Notes: generated from the letters alone by a model not told the origin. A DNA stretch of 64,000 bases from Psococerastis gibbosa (GCA_963971405.1 OZ020490.1:4030001-4094000); one strand, 5' to 3'. Shown: positions 1 to 11,424, counted from the first letter of the stretch. A program made the numbers and translations.

Positions 1-365
1 TTTTTTTCCTTTTCCGTCCCTGATGACAACTTGCCACCGAAGCCGATCGTCAGGCCTAGACCCTTATTGAGCTGGCGTGCCACGACGTTTTTTTCCTTTT
101 CCGTCCCTGATGACAACTTGCCACCGAAGCCGATCGTCAGGCCTAGACCCTTATTGAGCTGGCGTGCCACGACGTTTTTTTCCTTTTCCGTCCCTGATGA
201 CAACTTGCCACCGAAGCCGATCGTCAGGCCTAGACCCTTATTGAGCTGGCGTGCCACGACGTTTTTTTTCTTTTCCGTCCCTTATGACAACTTGCCACAG
301 AAGCCGATCATCAGGCCTAGACCCTTATTGAGCTGGCGTGCCACGAGGTTTTTTCTTTTCAGGCC
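1..365. repeat. 87-bp minisatellite, about four copies
   Basis: The same block recurs every 87 bases (T-tract to T-tract spacing at 8, 95, 182 and 269). Each block ends GGCGTGCCACGACG and is followed by seven or eight T. The last copy is the most diverged. The array touches base 1 and probably continues outside the window. The period is 29 codons, so a frame stays open through it; that is a result of the period and not a sign of a gene. Confidence 0.9.
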
Positions 366-372
366 CCAATGA

Positions 373-2095
373 CAAGCACTCCGCTAATGAAACATGAAGA
401 ACCCGTTAACACAATAAGCGTGTAACCTAAATTAACCCCCTCCCACCACCGAAGTTACCACCAATTACAGGCACTGCTAATTTCCTTTCGCCTAAGAAGT
501 TATCAAGTCGTACATTACAGGGGTGTAACAGCCAGGGGGTGCAGGGGGGATGTAGATCTAAGTAATTGAAGGGGCGCAAAGAAGCCGGGGGCGGTCGGGT
601 GGGGGGGGGGGGGCGTATTTGGAAGATAAGGGAAACGTGCGAGGAGTAAGCAATTTTAGCTCTTAAATTGAAGCTGAGGCTCGTATAATTTGAGCTGAGC
701 TATATATACGCGCCGCCGTTGTTTTGCTTTGAAATGCACGTGATTGTGCGAGAAGTGGGCTTCAGAATTTATTGTGTTTTGAATCAATGGGGGGGGGGGT
801 CGAAAATTGTGCGATCAGCGTTGTTATTAAATTGCAGAGGCAGTCACTATCGTTTGAAATATATCAACTAAGAATACTGAACGTAATCTACCAATAAATA
901 CAAGGTGGTCATACACTCTTAACTAGGGTTATTGCAGTCACGTGACCCCATTTTTAACCAGCATCAAGCTTAAATTGATGGGGAAAATATATTTTTCTCC
1001 TACTAAATATCCTAAATATATTTTTTTTAATAAGGAAAACAATCACTTTTAGGTGTATAAAATAAATTTATTAATGAATTAAAATAGGTTTTCAAACATT
1101 TTCAAGTAAAAACGGGAAAACATCACAACATCAAAACAGCACAAAAAATTAAAAAATCCTCGAATTATAGTACTATACGTATGAAATAGCCTTCTACAAC
1201 GAGTATAAATTCCCCTGCTAAAGAAATTTTTTAAAATAATTTTAAGGGGCATAAAATAAATCTACTTATAAATGCATTAAAATCGGTTTTGTCAAGCAGC
1301 CCCATGTTACGGTCTTAAAAGAGGGGGACCCCCTCCCCCCGAAATATTTTCAGCGTAAACTAGATAGGATGGAGTGTTAAATAGATTGAAAGAAAATCAG
1401 TTGTTATTGGCCATTGCACTATAAAGTTAATATAAATATTTGAGTACCTACTGTCATTACAATATAATATGACTCGAAACCTTTCAAGTTCACATGATAT
1501 GTTTCATGGCTTTTACATCACTTTGTAAAGAGAACAAAAGCCCCCCATTCCACATGAAACGTATGTTACCGTATCTAAAATACAAAATATGAAATATTTT
1601 CTACAAAAGACCACTAAATCCGAATTAAACCCATGTCATTGCAAAAGCATAACTCAAACGCATAAACCAAATCGGGCGCAAATCCCACCAATATCCAAAT
1701 TAAACAGGGAAAAATTAGGGCTTAACTTCCCAAAAACTCGTCGCAATTTTCGACCCTCAGATTTTAATTTTTAATTTTCAAAATCAACGTTTTTCAATGA
1801 TCTGAGTGGGTCGCATTTTCCATTAATGCCTTTGTAACGATGCCGGGAAAGGGGGGAGAGGGGCGCTGGCTTAATGACCCATGTAAACGTCAGCTTTTTT
1901 AATATGCCTGCTGAAAAAGGCGGAACCAGAAGGTTGGTGCCGCCCCCCCTCGAGATGGAACAATTTTTCACTAGATAAAACGAGGATTCATAAATGTACA
2001 CGTACGTACATACCTATAGTATACATATATTTGAGAGTAATTAAACTGGTGTACCCCCTCCTAAAATGTTTTTATTCATATTCAGTGTAATTATT
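373..2095. other. No gene recognised; AT-rich with G/C homopolymers
   Basis: No splice-bounded exon or family remnant could be supported. G tracts occur near 601-613 and 787-797. A stretch near 1315-1345 with GGGGGACCCCC and CTAGATAGGATGG resembles the interior of the G-tract hAT MITEs found elsewhere in the window, but no ends were found. Confidence 0.5.
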
Positions 2096-2937
2096 GCTTT
2101 CCAATTTATACGTAGTATAAGGAAAGCATTGTGATGGTCGAAATTTTCGATTCCGAGATTTCAACGGATTTACACGTTTTGAGGTCCCAGGAACCAAAAA
2201 AAGTGGTTTTTACGAAATGTCTGTCTGTCTGTCGGTCTGTCGGTCTGTCTGTTCATCGATTTCCGGGCAAACTACTCAATGGATTTGGGTGGAATTTGGC
2301 ATGTAGGTTCACAAAAATCAAACCTCGGGACCATTTTTTTTATTTGGGGCTAACTCAATTGGGAGGGGGGGGGGGGGTTTATTCTCAAAAAACTCATAAA
2401 AAACGTCTAAAACAATTATTTCTCAAAAACGGCTCCAACGATTTCTTTTAAATTCTCATATATTGTAGTCGTTAGTAATGTTGACAAAATGAGGGGGGTC
2501 GCTTGCCCCTTGATAGTTTGCTTCTGGGGGTAAAAAAATAAAAATAACTACATTTTAATGGAAAATGACTAAAAAATAATTTTTCTGCGAAACCTTCAAT
2601 GATTTCTACCTTCAGGCATGTTTAGGTGTTAAATTGAGTAACGAAAAAATATTTGGTTTTGCACAAAAAATTATATTTTGAAAAAATGATGAGAATTCGC
2701 GCTCAAATGCATTGCATGCCCTGCCATTATTGCTGTGTGGTAATTAATCTATTTGTCTGACTTATCTAGAATTTACCTCACTTCCAGTGACGTCAGGTGG
2801 ACCACCCCCCCCCCTCCCCCCGAGATATCGGAAATTTAACCACTGGAAAATTATTTACCATGAAATTACTCATATTCGCTATCTACTAATGTTGATATTA
2901 TTGGAAGGCATGTTCGAGTAAACTCGGACCGGTTCTT
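2096..2937 (+). mobile_element. H1 copy 1: Helentron-like non-autonomous element
   Basis: Nearly full-length. It starts GCTTTCCAATTTATACG, whose first 32 bases can fold into a hairpin (GCTTTCC pairs with GGAAAGC, TTATAC with GTATAA). A (GTCT)n/(GTCG)n stretch lies near 2220-2252. The element ends with a hairpin (TTCGAG, TAAA, CTCGGA) and CCGGTTCTTT. The first bases recur inverted near the 3' end in the other copies, an asymmetric terminal inverted repeat. Asymmetric repeats, a 3' hairpin, T-rich insertion sites and a GTCY proto-microsatellite are known traits of Helentron/DINE-1/mini-me elements. Family placement is inference; no Rep/helicase is present. Confidence 0.7.
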
Positions 2938-3828
2938 TATATTTCATAACCGTAAATTTCAAGATTATTTAATTTGACGGTAGATTCACCAATAAAATTG
3001 GTAATTAGTACATTGCAACGATGCCGGGAATAATAATTACATAATAATGATAAATGCCCAAGTCCAAAATATACACTATTTAAGCTCCAATCAGCGACAT
3101 TGCTGATATTACAAAATAGTATATTGGACCTTATTTGGAAGGGCTCAAAGTTTCAGCGATGCCATGACCCTAAACTGAAAAAAAAACTGTCGGGCTTTGA
3201 TCCCACTAATCTACAGTAAATATTGACAGCACTTCATCTCGTATTGCGAGCCTTTTTTGAGTTTTGCTCTACAAAATACTTGATCCTATCAAAACCCTTT
3301 TTTGAAATTGGTTGCGCCTCCCGCGTAAATATTGTTTGAAATAGAGAAATGGTCGCTTTAACTCTCATAATTAGGGATACAGTGAAGATCAACTTTCACT
3401 GTGGACCTTCAGGTCTTTTCGCCGAGAGTAGTGGAGGAAATGCTGGAAGCAGGCGCTGGAAACCCCTGCGCTCCAGAAGATTTAGGCTTGAAACTCCCTC
3501 TTAAGGCGCCATGGCTTACTTCCACATATTTCTATTTACACCCTTAAAATCCCGGCTGTAATTTACAGCCAAAAATCTCAGCAGTAACAAAGATAAGTGG
3601 AAAGATACACTACAAAATGACTCGGGACATTTACTTTAACCGTCCTAAAGGAGAAATAATGGAACGAGATAAAAGTAAATCAAAATAGAAACGGTAAATT
3701 TTTTGGCAAGAGACAAAGTTTAGTTTTATTGTGTAATAAACGCCTTCCTAACCAGGGTGTGAACCGCAGAACATTTGGCGTGTGTGTGCGACCTTTTCTA
3801 AATGCCGGATTGCCTCTTCCTTTTGCAG
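2938..3828. other. No gene recognised
   Basis: A small imperfect palindrome lies at about 3060-3136 (GTCCAAAATATACACTATTT against AAATAGTATATTGGAC) and may be a tiny foldback MITE. Around 3440-3470, GCTGGAAGCAGGCGCTGGAAA resembles the 5' end of SINE-2 inverted. The rest is unassigned. Confidence 0.4.
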
Positions 3829-3864
3829 TGAAAAAATCCGCAGTTCTATAAAAAAAAATGTACG
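3829..3864 (+). CDS. Possible 36-bp microexon
   Basis: A pyrimidine-rich tract ending TTTTGCAG lies directly before 3829 and a consensus donor GTAAGT follows at 3865. One frame through the 36 bases is open (EKIRSSIKKNV), and the length keeps phase. No family is recognisable and no partner exon was found nearby, so this may be a chance pair of splice-like sites. Transcript evidence would settle it. Confidence 0.22.
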
Positions 3865-3905
3865 GTAAGTGTTGCGAAAAAGATCTTTTTTAACTTAACC
3901 TTAAC

Positions 3906-4500
3906 TAACGCCATGTGATGAGGAACGAAAAATATCGTCTTCTACACGTTATTATTGATGGGAAGACAGACCGAAATTGTGGGGTCCCAGGGCCGGAATA
4001 ATGTGGGGGCCCTTTCTCGACTAGAAAAGTCTTTCACCCTTACACAAATATTCCATTCATAAAATTAAAACACAGGATGCAAAATAGAATAGAATACAGG
4101 TAGAATAAAGTACGGTGGTTTATCATTAATGGCACGGCACGTTCCGATTTCCCGCCAAATATTTTGGCAAGTTTATTTATTAGCTTTAGTTATTCAATCT
4201 GTTGCGGTTTTGTATTTTGTGGCTTCTTGTGGGGGCCCTGGAGCCATAGATCTCCTGGCCATTTAGCCAAACGCGGCACTGGACCGAGCAGAAGAACATC
4301 CTGGTTAAAAAACCTGCAGCAATGGTTTTTCAAAAGCACGACTTCTCTTCGACTTCAGAGGAGCAGTCTTCAAGGTCTAAATTCCCATGATGATCGCCTA
4401 TCTTCGCTACAAGAGTCATATAAAGAAGAAAAATCGTATTGCTGTTATCAAGCTTTAATTACCCGTCAGACTTTATTGAAATTTGAGAGCAGAAAATTAA
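3906..4500 (+). mobile_element. LINE-D C-terminal fragment, interrupted
   Basis: Translating near 3908-3985 gives VMRNEKYRLLHVII, and near 4290-4450 gives GPSRRRTSWLKNLQQWF followed by a tail read elsewhere as FRAAVSKVKIAMMIANLR. Both are typical of the region downstream of the reverse transcriptase in non-LTR elements. About 300 bases with hAT-like ends (CAGGGCCGGAAT near 3988, GGGGGCCCTG near 4240) separate the two blocks; no matching target duplication was found for that insert. The LINE is a dead fragment. Confidence 0.6.
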
Positions 4501-4505
4501 TTTAA

Positions 4506-5040
4506 ACTTGATACCGAAAACTGGCTGAGTGTGAACCTAAAGCGTCATTTCAAGAATTAATTTGGCTGCTGACAAAGAAAATCGCTTTTGCTAATTGCAT
4601 TTTTACTTTGCTTTTCTCCTTCTACTCCTTTTACTAGAAAGAACCTTTAAATTAAATGAGTATCGTATAAAGAGGTGGAATAAAAGGAAAATAAAAATAA
4701 AGAAGCAGAAGATGCAATTAAAATGGCTTCTCAGAAATTTAATTATGGACTACAACGACGAAAAACAAGACTCATTTGTCTTCTTACACCCCCCTCCCCT
4801 AAACGGTTTCTCCCTATAGAAAAATAGCGTGCTTTAAAATTTGAAGTATTTTGTAATTGGGGTGAAATCGCTGCAGGAGGTGTTTTGTAATTAATTTTTT
4901 AGGTTGGTGCCATGCAGTCAGATAAACGAATCAGTGTACTTGTAGACTGCGCCATTAGCATATCCTGTGGAAACAGTTGCTGGAAACATTCAGTATCGAG
5001 ACGTTTGAAATTAGTTTTCACATTGCCCACGGCCTATACT
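4506..5040. other. No gene recognised
   Basis: This stretch is AT-rich and unassigned. Short open frames here show no family resemblance and no splice sites. Confidence 0.4.
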
Positions 5041-5044
5041 ACAA

Positions 5045-5415
5045 TATGTTGTTTCCAACGTCTGCTTTCGGCATTTCAGCTTTAAGCAACCCTGTCAGCC
5101 TGGCGGGGGGGCGTGAGTCAGTTTGTTAACTTGAGCCACCCTAAGGGCAGACTCCTTCACCTCGGGGAGAAGAGGAGTTGACTGACTGGGTGGACCTCCT
5201 GATTGTAGTGGATTCCGAACCACTTGGGGAACATGGTAAAGTCACACGATTAAATCGGAGGTGACCACGACTCACACGCACGTAGACTAACTGGTATAGT
5301 CTTAGCGTGTTATCATGTCCCACCATGTTCCCCTGCCAACGCTGTGCACACTACCAAGTTTGCCGCAGTTTGAAACATGCTCTGCTCCCATGGATTCAAC
5401 ATGGTAAGGCTGTTG
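5045..5415 (+). mobile_element. SINE-2 copy
   Basis: This copy matches the others at 48142, 58618 (minus), 19838 (minus) and 11425 (minus). Landmarks in order are CCCTGTCAGCCTGGCGGGG, GTGGACCTCCTGATT, GGATTCCGAACCACTTGGGG, CATGTCCCACCATGTTCCCC and GAAACATGCTCTGCTC. Orientation comes from the copy at 58618, which carries an A tail and an 11-bp target duplication. No clear tRNA, 7SL or 5S head was recognised. Confidence 0.7.
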
Positions 5416-5482
5416 GCATATTCTACAATGTATACACTATACATTAATTTGTTTAAATGAACCATGTAAGTTGCTACTGACG

Positions 5483-5715
5483 GTTAAGAAACGAAAACTA
5501 ACATATATCGGTCCTGTGGTGACGATCATCGAAATATCCAAGGGAAGATAGAACTGTGGGCTCCCAGTAGAAGAAGAACATCCTGGTGGAAAAACCTGAG
5601 GCTGAGGGTTGACAAGAGCACGACTTCCCTTTTTAGAGCAGCAGTCTCCAAGGTCTAAATTGCCATGGTGATCACCAATATTAGATGGAAGAGGAATACA
5701 AAGAAGAAGAAGATA
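5483..5715 (+). mobile_element. LINE-D 3' fragment
   Basis: The conceptual translation starts VKKRKLTYIG and later gives SRRRTSWWKNL and FRAAVSKV, then KRNTKKKK-like A-rich sequence. It is the same tail as at 4290, 20935 and 29562. Several frame changes separate the blocks, so this is an old fragment. Confidence 0.65.
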
Positions 5716-7014
5716 TCGCCCCCGATTTCAATGCTGTCATAACCCATTTTTGTGTTTTTATAGGGTAATGTTGGTATTGAAATCTGGGTTGATATGAGCA
5801 ATTATACTAAAAATATCTGAAAGGAAAATTCAGGCGACATATTCGTTAAGTAGGACTTACTTCATCGATTTTTATTGACTAGGCCTAGCAATAGTTCACA
5901 AGACAAAATATATTGTATACTGTCACAGTTTATATATTTTAGGAGGTGTTAAAAAAGATTATCGTATTTTCGTCAATGTCTTTGTAATTTCTCCTCATGT
6001 ATAAAAACAATAAATCAAATGAAATCGAATGTATTTAATTCTATCTCAAAAGTACAAGATACAAATGAATATTAGATATTTTATTATATATTATATATTA
6101 GATAAGTATTTTAAATTTAAATTTTATTATTTAAAAAAATGGCATACAAACAATTTAATGAATATATCCCATTATTAGTACCCGTGTTTAGTTACATCTT
6201 ACAACACGTCTCTGGTAGCATGGCGTGTAAAGACTCGCACAAGTACAAGCACGCTACCACCTTGCCATCGAAGTCGTATAAAATCTTAAACGTACCCCAA
6301 AATACAACATAGAAAAATGAGTACCCCTATTGCGACAGTGGGCAGTGAAAACTAACTTTTACAAACAAACAAAAAACAGTTACCATCAAAAACAGATCTA
6401 CATTTTCCCCACCTTCTCAAAAAAAATATATTCCAAAGTCCACAGCAAAATAGCAAATAAAAGAGCTGACCATCCGGATATTCGCTGACAAAAGAAGTAA
6501 AAAAGCGGTTGCAGAAAAAAATGGCGGACGCATAAAATCGGCATTTTGTCATTTGATAAATTAGAGGCGACCGGCGACGTTTGACAAGACTGCTTTGTGT
6601 TTCGCCAGCTAATCAGTTCCCTTTGAGAGTCATGCGTCCCCCCCCCCCCGGCTGCTTTCTCTACACCCTACCCCCCCCCCCCCTTACCCTTCGCTGAAGC
6701 CGGGGCCCCCCTTCCTGTCAGCCTTCTTGAGCACGTTGCGTTGTGATTGATACTGTTATTGCTGTCGGAGCATTCGAGCCGTAGTGCTGTTGGAATGTCG
6801 GGAAGTTTGCTTTGTCAGTGAAGATTTTTGTGCGAAATTAATTAATTAAATGTAAGTTACTAAAGTGTTAAGAGTAATATATGAAATTTTCTCCTTAGTA
6901 ACATGGTATTATTTCAACACAGTATAATAAAAGCAACTTATAGTAAAATATTACAAAACAAAAAATTGTAATACTTTGTTAACTTACCTACTTTTAATAT
7001 AATGTTAAGAGTCT
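5716..7014. other. Mostly unassigned; LINE-I 3' tail scrap near 6018
   Basis: At 6010-6070, GTATTTAATTCTATCTCAA matches the 3' end of the LINE-I copy at 56080, so a minus-strand tail scrap lies here. A CpG-richer stretch at about 6560-6850 ends in AAAT followed by GTAAGT (6853) and could be a noncoding first exon, but no promoter motif or partner acceptor was found. C tracts lie at 6640-6650 and 6670-6683. Confidence 0.35.
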
Positions 7015-7031
7015 TCTTCTCGAGTTGCAAT

Positions 7032-7277
7032 CTAGGGATTGGTTTGCAGCGAATGTTGTATTCTTCTCCTCCACTTTTGTCTGTTTTGTGCGGTCCTTTT
7101 CAGTTCTTTGTAGGTGGCGCACCCTATGTCCTTCATGACATCCTCTAGGTACTCCTTCCTCTGTCGTCCTCTTGAGTTGGTGTCTTCAACCATACCCTCA
7201 ATGATGTTCTTGAGGAGCCCTTCGTGTCTCAGAATATGCCCCATCCAGTTGCCTCTTCTTGTTGAAATGATGGCCAT
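7032..7277 (-). mobile_element. LINE-A reverse transcriptase C-terminal fragment
   Basis: The open 81-residue frame reads RRGNWMGHILRHEGLLKNII, then EGMVEDTNSRGRQRKEYLED and a Y-x-ELKR-x-A-x-NRQKWR block. This W-x-GH-x-x-RHE / EG / RGR-x-RKEY / ELKR-x-A-x-R-x-x-W pattern is the usual C-terminal tail of arthropod non-LTR polymerases, after the RT domain. No RT catalytic block is present. LINE-A is also the parent of the 153-bp satellite at 30 kb. Clade not assigned. Confidence 0.75.
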
Positions 7278-7280
7278 AGT

Positions 7281-7894
7281 AGCTATTTTTCGTTTATTGT
7301 ATGTTAAGAGTAAGTTTACATTATTTTTATGTTAGAAAGAGGTACCATAAATCAAAATGGTCAGAAAAATTTGTTCTCTCTGTGCTGCAATTCCATGGGA
7401 TTTGTTACACTAGTAAGGCTTCTCCCCCTCCAATTATCTCTTAACTATCGGTTATTTTTCTTCTTCTTCTATGCGAATAATTGCACAACCCCCCCCCCCC
7501 CCCCCCCGTTCCCGCGCCCTTGTAGTCTTACAAACATTTTCGGTCATTAGGAAAACAGTAAAGGGGTCTGCAGCAGAATATCAGATTAGCATCGCCATGG
7601 AATTTCCAGAGTCACAGACAGGGTGCAAAAGATTTATGCGACCCTACTAAATCTTCTCGCTGAAATCTTGCAATTCTCTCAACTTTGCTACCCCTGTTCT
7701 GCTTCAGACATTTTTAGCCTTATTTTCCGGAATTTCGTTAATTTATTCCAGGTCCATGGGGCGGAAACTAGGCGTTCTTAGGCAGGGTCTCACCATCGCT
7801 GAAAAGTCTCGTTTTTTTTTTTTTGTTGAAGTCGAAAATCTGCAGTCTTCTATTGCTTTAGCCCTTTCACGTGAAGGTTAAAAAAATATTAAAA
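7281..7894. other. No gene recognised
   Basis: Contains a C tract at 7490-7507 and a T tract at 7811-7823. No element ends or exon signals were identified. Confidence 0.4.
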
Positions 7895-8742
7895 AATGAT
7901 TTTTTAGTCATTTTTCATGAAAATTTAGACATATTTATTTTTTACCCCCAGAAGCAAACTATCAAGGGGCATGCGACCCATTGCGTTTTGTTAACATTAA
8001 TAACAACTAAAATAGGTGAATTAAAAAAAAAAATTATAAGAGGACATGCTACGCAGAAAATTAGCATACCAAATGTTTATTTTTATTGTTTATTTTTATT
8101 TTTTTATTAATTAACAATACAAAGCAAGTTATTAAATATTTGGCTCATGTAAGTTGTAGAAGACTACCTACTTCATGCATCATATAATAAGAAATATTAA
8201 ACTTTTGGTACCTTAGCTATTTCATAAAAACCTGTGGGGACTAAAATTTCGCGTAATTTGGCATTTTTGGAAAAACTACAAAACCGAAAAGTATCAATGC
8301 TTGATTATATAATGCACGAAGTAGTCTTCTACAACTTAAATGAGCCAAATTTTTATGAGTTAATGAAATAAAAAATGAAAAGTATTTAATTTTGGGGGTT
8401 CCAATTTTCTACGTAGCATATGCTTTTAATAAATAATTGTTTAGTTTTTTTCTGCAGTATTTTTAGGGTTAAACCCTGCAAAATTGAGTTACCTTCCCTA
8501 AAATAAAAGAAAACTTTTCCGACTTCCAAGGTATGATGTTTGTGAACCTATATGTCAAATTTCATCAAAATCCACCAAGTAGTTTCCCAGCCGAAATCGA
8601 TGATCAGACAAACATTTCGTAAAATCCACTTTTTTGGGTTCCTTGTGCCTCAAAACGTGTAAATCCGTTTCAATCTCGAAATCGAAAATTTTGACCATCA
8701 CAAAGCTTTCCTTATACAACTAGTACATATAAATAGGAAAGC
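7895..8742 (-). mobile_element. H1 copy 2, truncated and interrupted
   Basis: The minus-strand order is normal: the 5' block ending GGAAAGC at 8742, the TTTCGTAAAA block with a reduced GTCT tract, then the GGGTAAAAAA and TTTTTAGTCATTTTTCATGA blocks. The 3' terminal hairpin is missing beyond 7895. The copy is split by the FB-3 insertion at 8044-8428 and is more diverged than copies at 26-51 kb. Confidence 0.6.
8044..8428. mobile_element. FB-3 foldback MITE inside H1
   Basis: The two ends are inverted copies: ATGCTACGCAGAAAATT at the left and AATTTTCTACGTAGCAT at the right. An inner inverted block includes GGCTCATGTAAGTTGTAGAA on the left and TTCTACAACTTAAATGAGCC on the right. It sits in H1 between sequence matching the usual GTGAATTTAAAA and ATAATTGTTT blocks. 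A second copy lies at 20280. It has no coding capacity; superfamily unknown. Confidence 0.6.
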
Positions 8743-9119
8743 AATAAATAAAATGGTACATTTTTTCGAAACGCAAAAGTAGAAACATATTGCCAGACGT
8801 GGTAATTATTCTACATCGTTTGTATCGTATTTCGTATTTGAATTGGCACCATTAACTGCTGAGGACGCAAAAATAACGTTTTTTGTTTTGTTTTTTTTTG
8901 TTGAAAAATTTGAGGCGGGAGTTGTGTATAACAAGGTTAAAAGGACTGTCAAATGATGACGTAATTGTTGGTTGACATTTTTGATGTGACTTGTTAGTGA
9001 TTTACATGGTCCCAACACCGCCCCCCCCCCTTTACCGTCTACTCTGTCCTATAAAGTCAAAATATTTACTCTTGTCATATTCATTCGCAATATTTGATGT
9101 TTGTCAATTTATGAATTTT
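8743..9119. other. No gene recognised
   Basis: Unassigned sequence with a C tract at 9019-9029. No repeats shared with the rest of the window were noticed. Confidence 0.4.
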
Positions 9120-9383
9120 ATCCTCTTTGATGGGTACAATATAAATTTTACTCCCATTTTACATTGCACTCGATATGTTGACTTGGCCTCTTCGCTACCA
9201 ATTTTTGTTAATTTAGCCTGTATATTTTGTTTTGAGGTACCTATGTTACTCTTTGAGTTTGAAGGGTACAATATAAATTTTACTCCCGTTTTACATTGCA
9301 CTCGAAATGTTGACTTGGCCTCTTCGCTACCGAATTTTGTTAATTTGGCCTCTAGATTTTGTTACGAGGAATGGTACAAAAAT
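9120..9383. repeat. 132-bp tandem duplication
   Basis: GGGTACAATATAAATTTTAC recurs at 9132 and 9264, giving a period of 132 bases (44 codons). A frame stays open through both copies, but most differences between them change the residue, so there is no sign of purifying selection. Treated as non-coding. Confidence 0.75.
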
Positions 9384-9424
9384 CAATATGTTACTAAATA
9401 CAGTATGAAAAGTTAAGGAATACA

Positions 9425-9705
9425 CATTACTCGTATCTGTACATGGTTAGTCATGCCTTCACGTGTTTCATTGCGTGAATGCTAAGCTTGGGTTTAAGTT
9501 TAATATTTAAGCTTGTGTCAGCTTGCCCATTATCGGTTGTAGCCGGTGTAGGTTGACATCGAGATCGTATACCAGTTTGCTGAAGCCAAAAATTCATACG
9601 GAAACAATACATATAATGTCCGAAATCCATGGGGTCGTTGGCATTGGACAAGGGGTCTGTGGGCCACTAATAGTACGCCTGGGCCTATAAGAAGTCCTGT
9701 CAATT
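9425..9705 (+). mobile_element. SINE-3 copy
   Basis: Landmarks are ACTCGTATCTGTACATGG, GCTTGTAGCCGG-like sequence (here GGTTGTAGCCGGTGTAGG), CATACGGAAACAATAC, TAATGTCCGAAATCCATGG and GCCTGGGCCTATAAGAAGTCC. The same order occurs at 26188 (minus), 44256 and 49022. The minus copy at 26188 has an A-rich end after the last landmark, which sets the orientation. SINE is an inference from size and A-rich end. Confidence 0.6.
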
Positions 9706-10576
9706 CTACTTCTTCTTCAAAACCTATCCCCCCTTTCCTTTCACAATAATTTATTTTGGTTGAAAACCAGCGTGCAAAATATTTTCATCCTCTCTCAACC
9801 ACCCCACCCCCCACCCCAAAGTTATAAAAATTCAGACAATAACCCACAGCACGGTTTTTCATCCGCAAGTCGCATGACCGAAGTTTGAATTATAATACGG
9901 AATCAGTGGGAGTCATGGGACCGTGAAAAGGGGTAGATTCTGTAAGGGAAGGTAAGGGGGGGGGGGGGCAAAAGGACCCCCCCTCCAACCGGAATGGGCC
10001 CCCCAGAGTATTAAGTCAGCAAACCCTTAGCTCCCAATTTCAATCCTGCCTGGTCAACCTTCCACATCAGCACGTTTGGCCGCAGAGTTATGGCGGAAGG
10101 AGACACTGATTTCCCGCGTAAATTCAAAATTTGTTCAACGTGTTATTTTGAGCGGCAAATCTACAACCTTCGTACAGTATGAGAGTCGATAAACCCGGGG
10201 GCCGGGAATTTTGAGGCACCGGGCCCCCAACCAAAATTTTGAACTAAGCACTAGATATAATGTGATTTTATAATGAAATGCAATATATCAAATAATACAA
10301 TACTATTTCCGCTTTTAAATAAATAATAAATAACAATAAATGAGCTTATAATGTGTTGCCAACAGGGCAACAGACACAGTCCAAAAGCGTAAGCGTATGT
10401 TAAAAATAGTAAGTTATACCTAGCACCGTTTATAAAATAAAATAAATTAAACGCGGGCCTCCCCCAAAAAATACTAGATCCGCTTATGAATGCATCCAAT
10501 AATTTATGCATAATAAAAAACTAATTCCTCTCTCAGTTGATTTGAGAGTTTTGCAAAGTAGGCGAATGCATGTATT
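9706..10576. other. No gene recognised
   Basis: A G tract at 9957-9968 followed by CCCCCCC and the GGGGGCCGGG / CCGGGCCCCC pair near 10197-10230 look like interiors of G-tract MITEs, but terminal repeats and target duplications were not found. The 10250-10510 stretch ends in CTAGATCCGCTTATGAATGC, a hAT-like end without a partner. Confidence 0.35.
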
Positions 10577-10758
10577 CTTGGCCGTAGCCAAGGGGGGGGG
10601 GGTTCATGGGGGTTCAACCCCCCCCCCCCCCCCCCGAAATGAAATGGCTTCATACTAGATAGAATCGGATTTTGAGAGGAAAAACAAAAACCACTATGTA
10701 ATACTCAATGAAATTTCTTAACCCCCCCCCCCGAAAAAAAATCGTGGCTACGTCCTTG
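10577..10758. mobile_element. hAT MITE, 182 bp
   Basis: The left end CTTGGCCGTAGCCAAGG and the inverted right end (read from the other strand CAAGGACGTAGCCACG) pair imperfectly. The flanking 8-mers are CATGTATT and CATGTAGT, a 7/8 target duplication. The interior is dominated by a G tract and a 17-base C tract. 8-bp duplications and short repeats starting CA are hAT traits. Confidence 0.65.
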
Positions 10759-10954
10759 CATGTAGTATAAGAGGCGCTCACACCTACACGTCTTTTACGC
10801 ATACAAAAACTGTGGCCAAAACGGTATTAGTGCTAGCTACCTATACATATACCATGTGTCAAAATTCATTTTCATCTGTGTCTATATTCTTATTTATGGT
10901 TCTATGATTGATATCGTATTTCATTTTAACTTCGAAAAAAAACGAGTAGTGGGG

Positions 10955-11170
10955 AAGTGAGTTAACCGAAATTGGAAGACATAGAAAAAACTGGACTTGG
11001 CGGTACTCGAACCCACGATCATCGCCTATTCGGGGCGTCATTTTAACCACTGGACCACAAGCCCCACCAAGTTAAGTCTTTCTGTATCCTCTCATTTCAG
11101 TTATCAACCCAAAAAAAGTTAATTTAATGCCAGAGTTATAGTGTATGTGCCATATAATACTGCAATGTAT
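10955..11170 (-). mobile_element. TCF element, single copy, with tRNA-like core
   Basis: The 72-nt tRNA-like core at 10993-11064 (minus) is flanked by arms that are inverted relative to each other (ACCGAAATTGGAAGACATAG on the left, CTGTATCCTCTCATTTCAGT on the right). The outer right arm matches the arm at 45600-45690. The core keeps a 7-bp acceptor stem, a TTCGAGT T-loop and a CGCC/GGCG anticodon stem with loop CCGAATA, so position 33 is C rather than U. It is read as a retroposon rather than a working tRNA. Confidence 0.55.
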
Positions 11171-11392
11171 AAATAAATAAATAAATATTGACCTTTTCTT
11201 CTATTACAAAGCCAACGTAGCTGGGATAGGACTGTAAAGCCCTCTCTTACACTCAAGCAGGAAGACCGCCTGCTTTACATGCCCTCCAAAGCATGGCCAG
11301 AACATGTAGCCAGTGTGGCACTCGAACCAACAACCTTTCGGGTGAAAATCGGTGTCTGTACCACTACTCTATATGTCCTGACTGTATAGTGA
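11171..11392 (-). mobile_element. SINE-1, tRNA-headed, near complete
   Basis: On the minus strand it begins GTCAGGACATATAGAGTAGT (A-box-like), has GGTTGTTGGTTCGAGTGCC (B-box), then CATGTTCTGGCCATGC, GGAGGGCATGTAAAGCAGG and GTAAGAGAGGGCTTTA, and ends in an (ATTT)n tail. RNA polymerase III boxes followed by an unrelated body and a simple tail are standard SINE features. Related copies lie at 22861, 37461, 54428 and 63553. Confidence 0.75.
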
Positions 11393-11424
11393 GTTAACGT
11401 TTAATAAACCTGTCAGCTACACCG

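Noticed and set aside
31-372. 113-codon frame over the start of the window
   Set aside because: It follows the 87-base minisatellite, a multiple of three.
2131-2451. Small proteins with SVCLSVCRSV-type runs in several places (also 27402, 45681, 47377, 49748, 51405)
   Set aside because: These are translations of the GTCT tract inside H1 copies.
6720-6860. Promoter and first exon of a host gene
   Set aside because: Only local CpG content and one GTAAGT support it; no TATA, initiator context or partner exon could be shown.
8991-9416. 141-codon frame containing a repeated segment
   Set aside because: Differences between the two 132-base copies are mostly residue-changing, which argues against selection on a protein.
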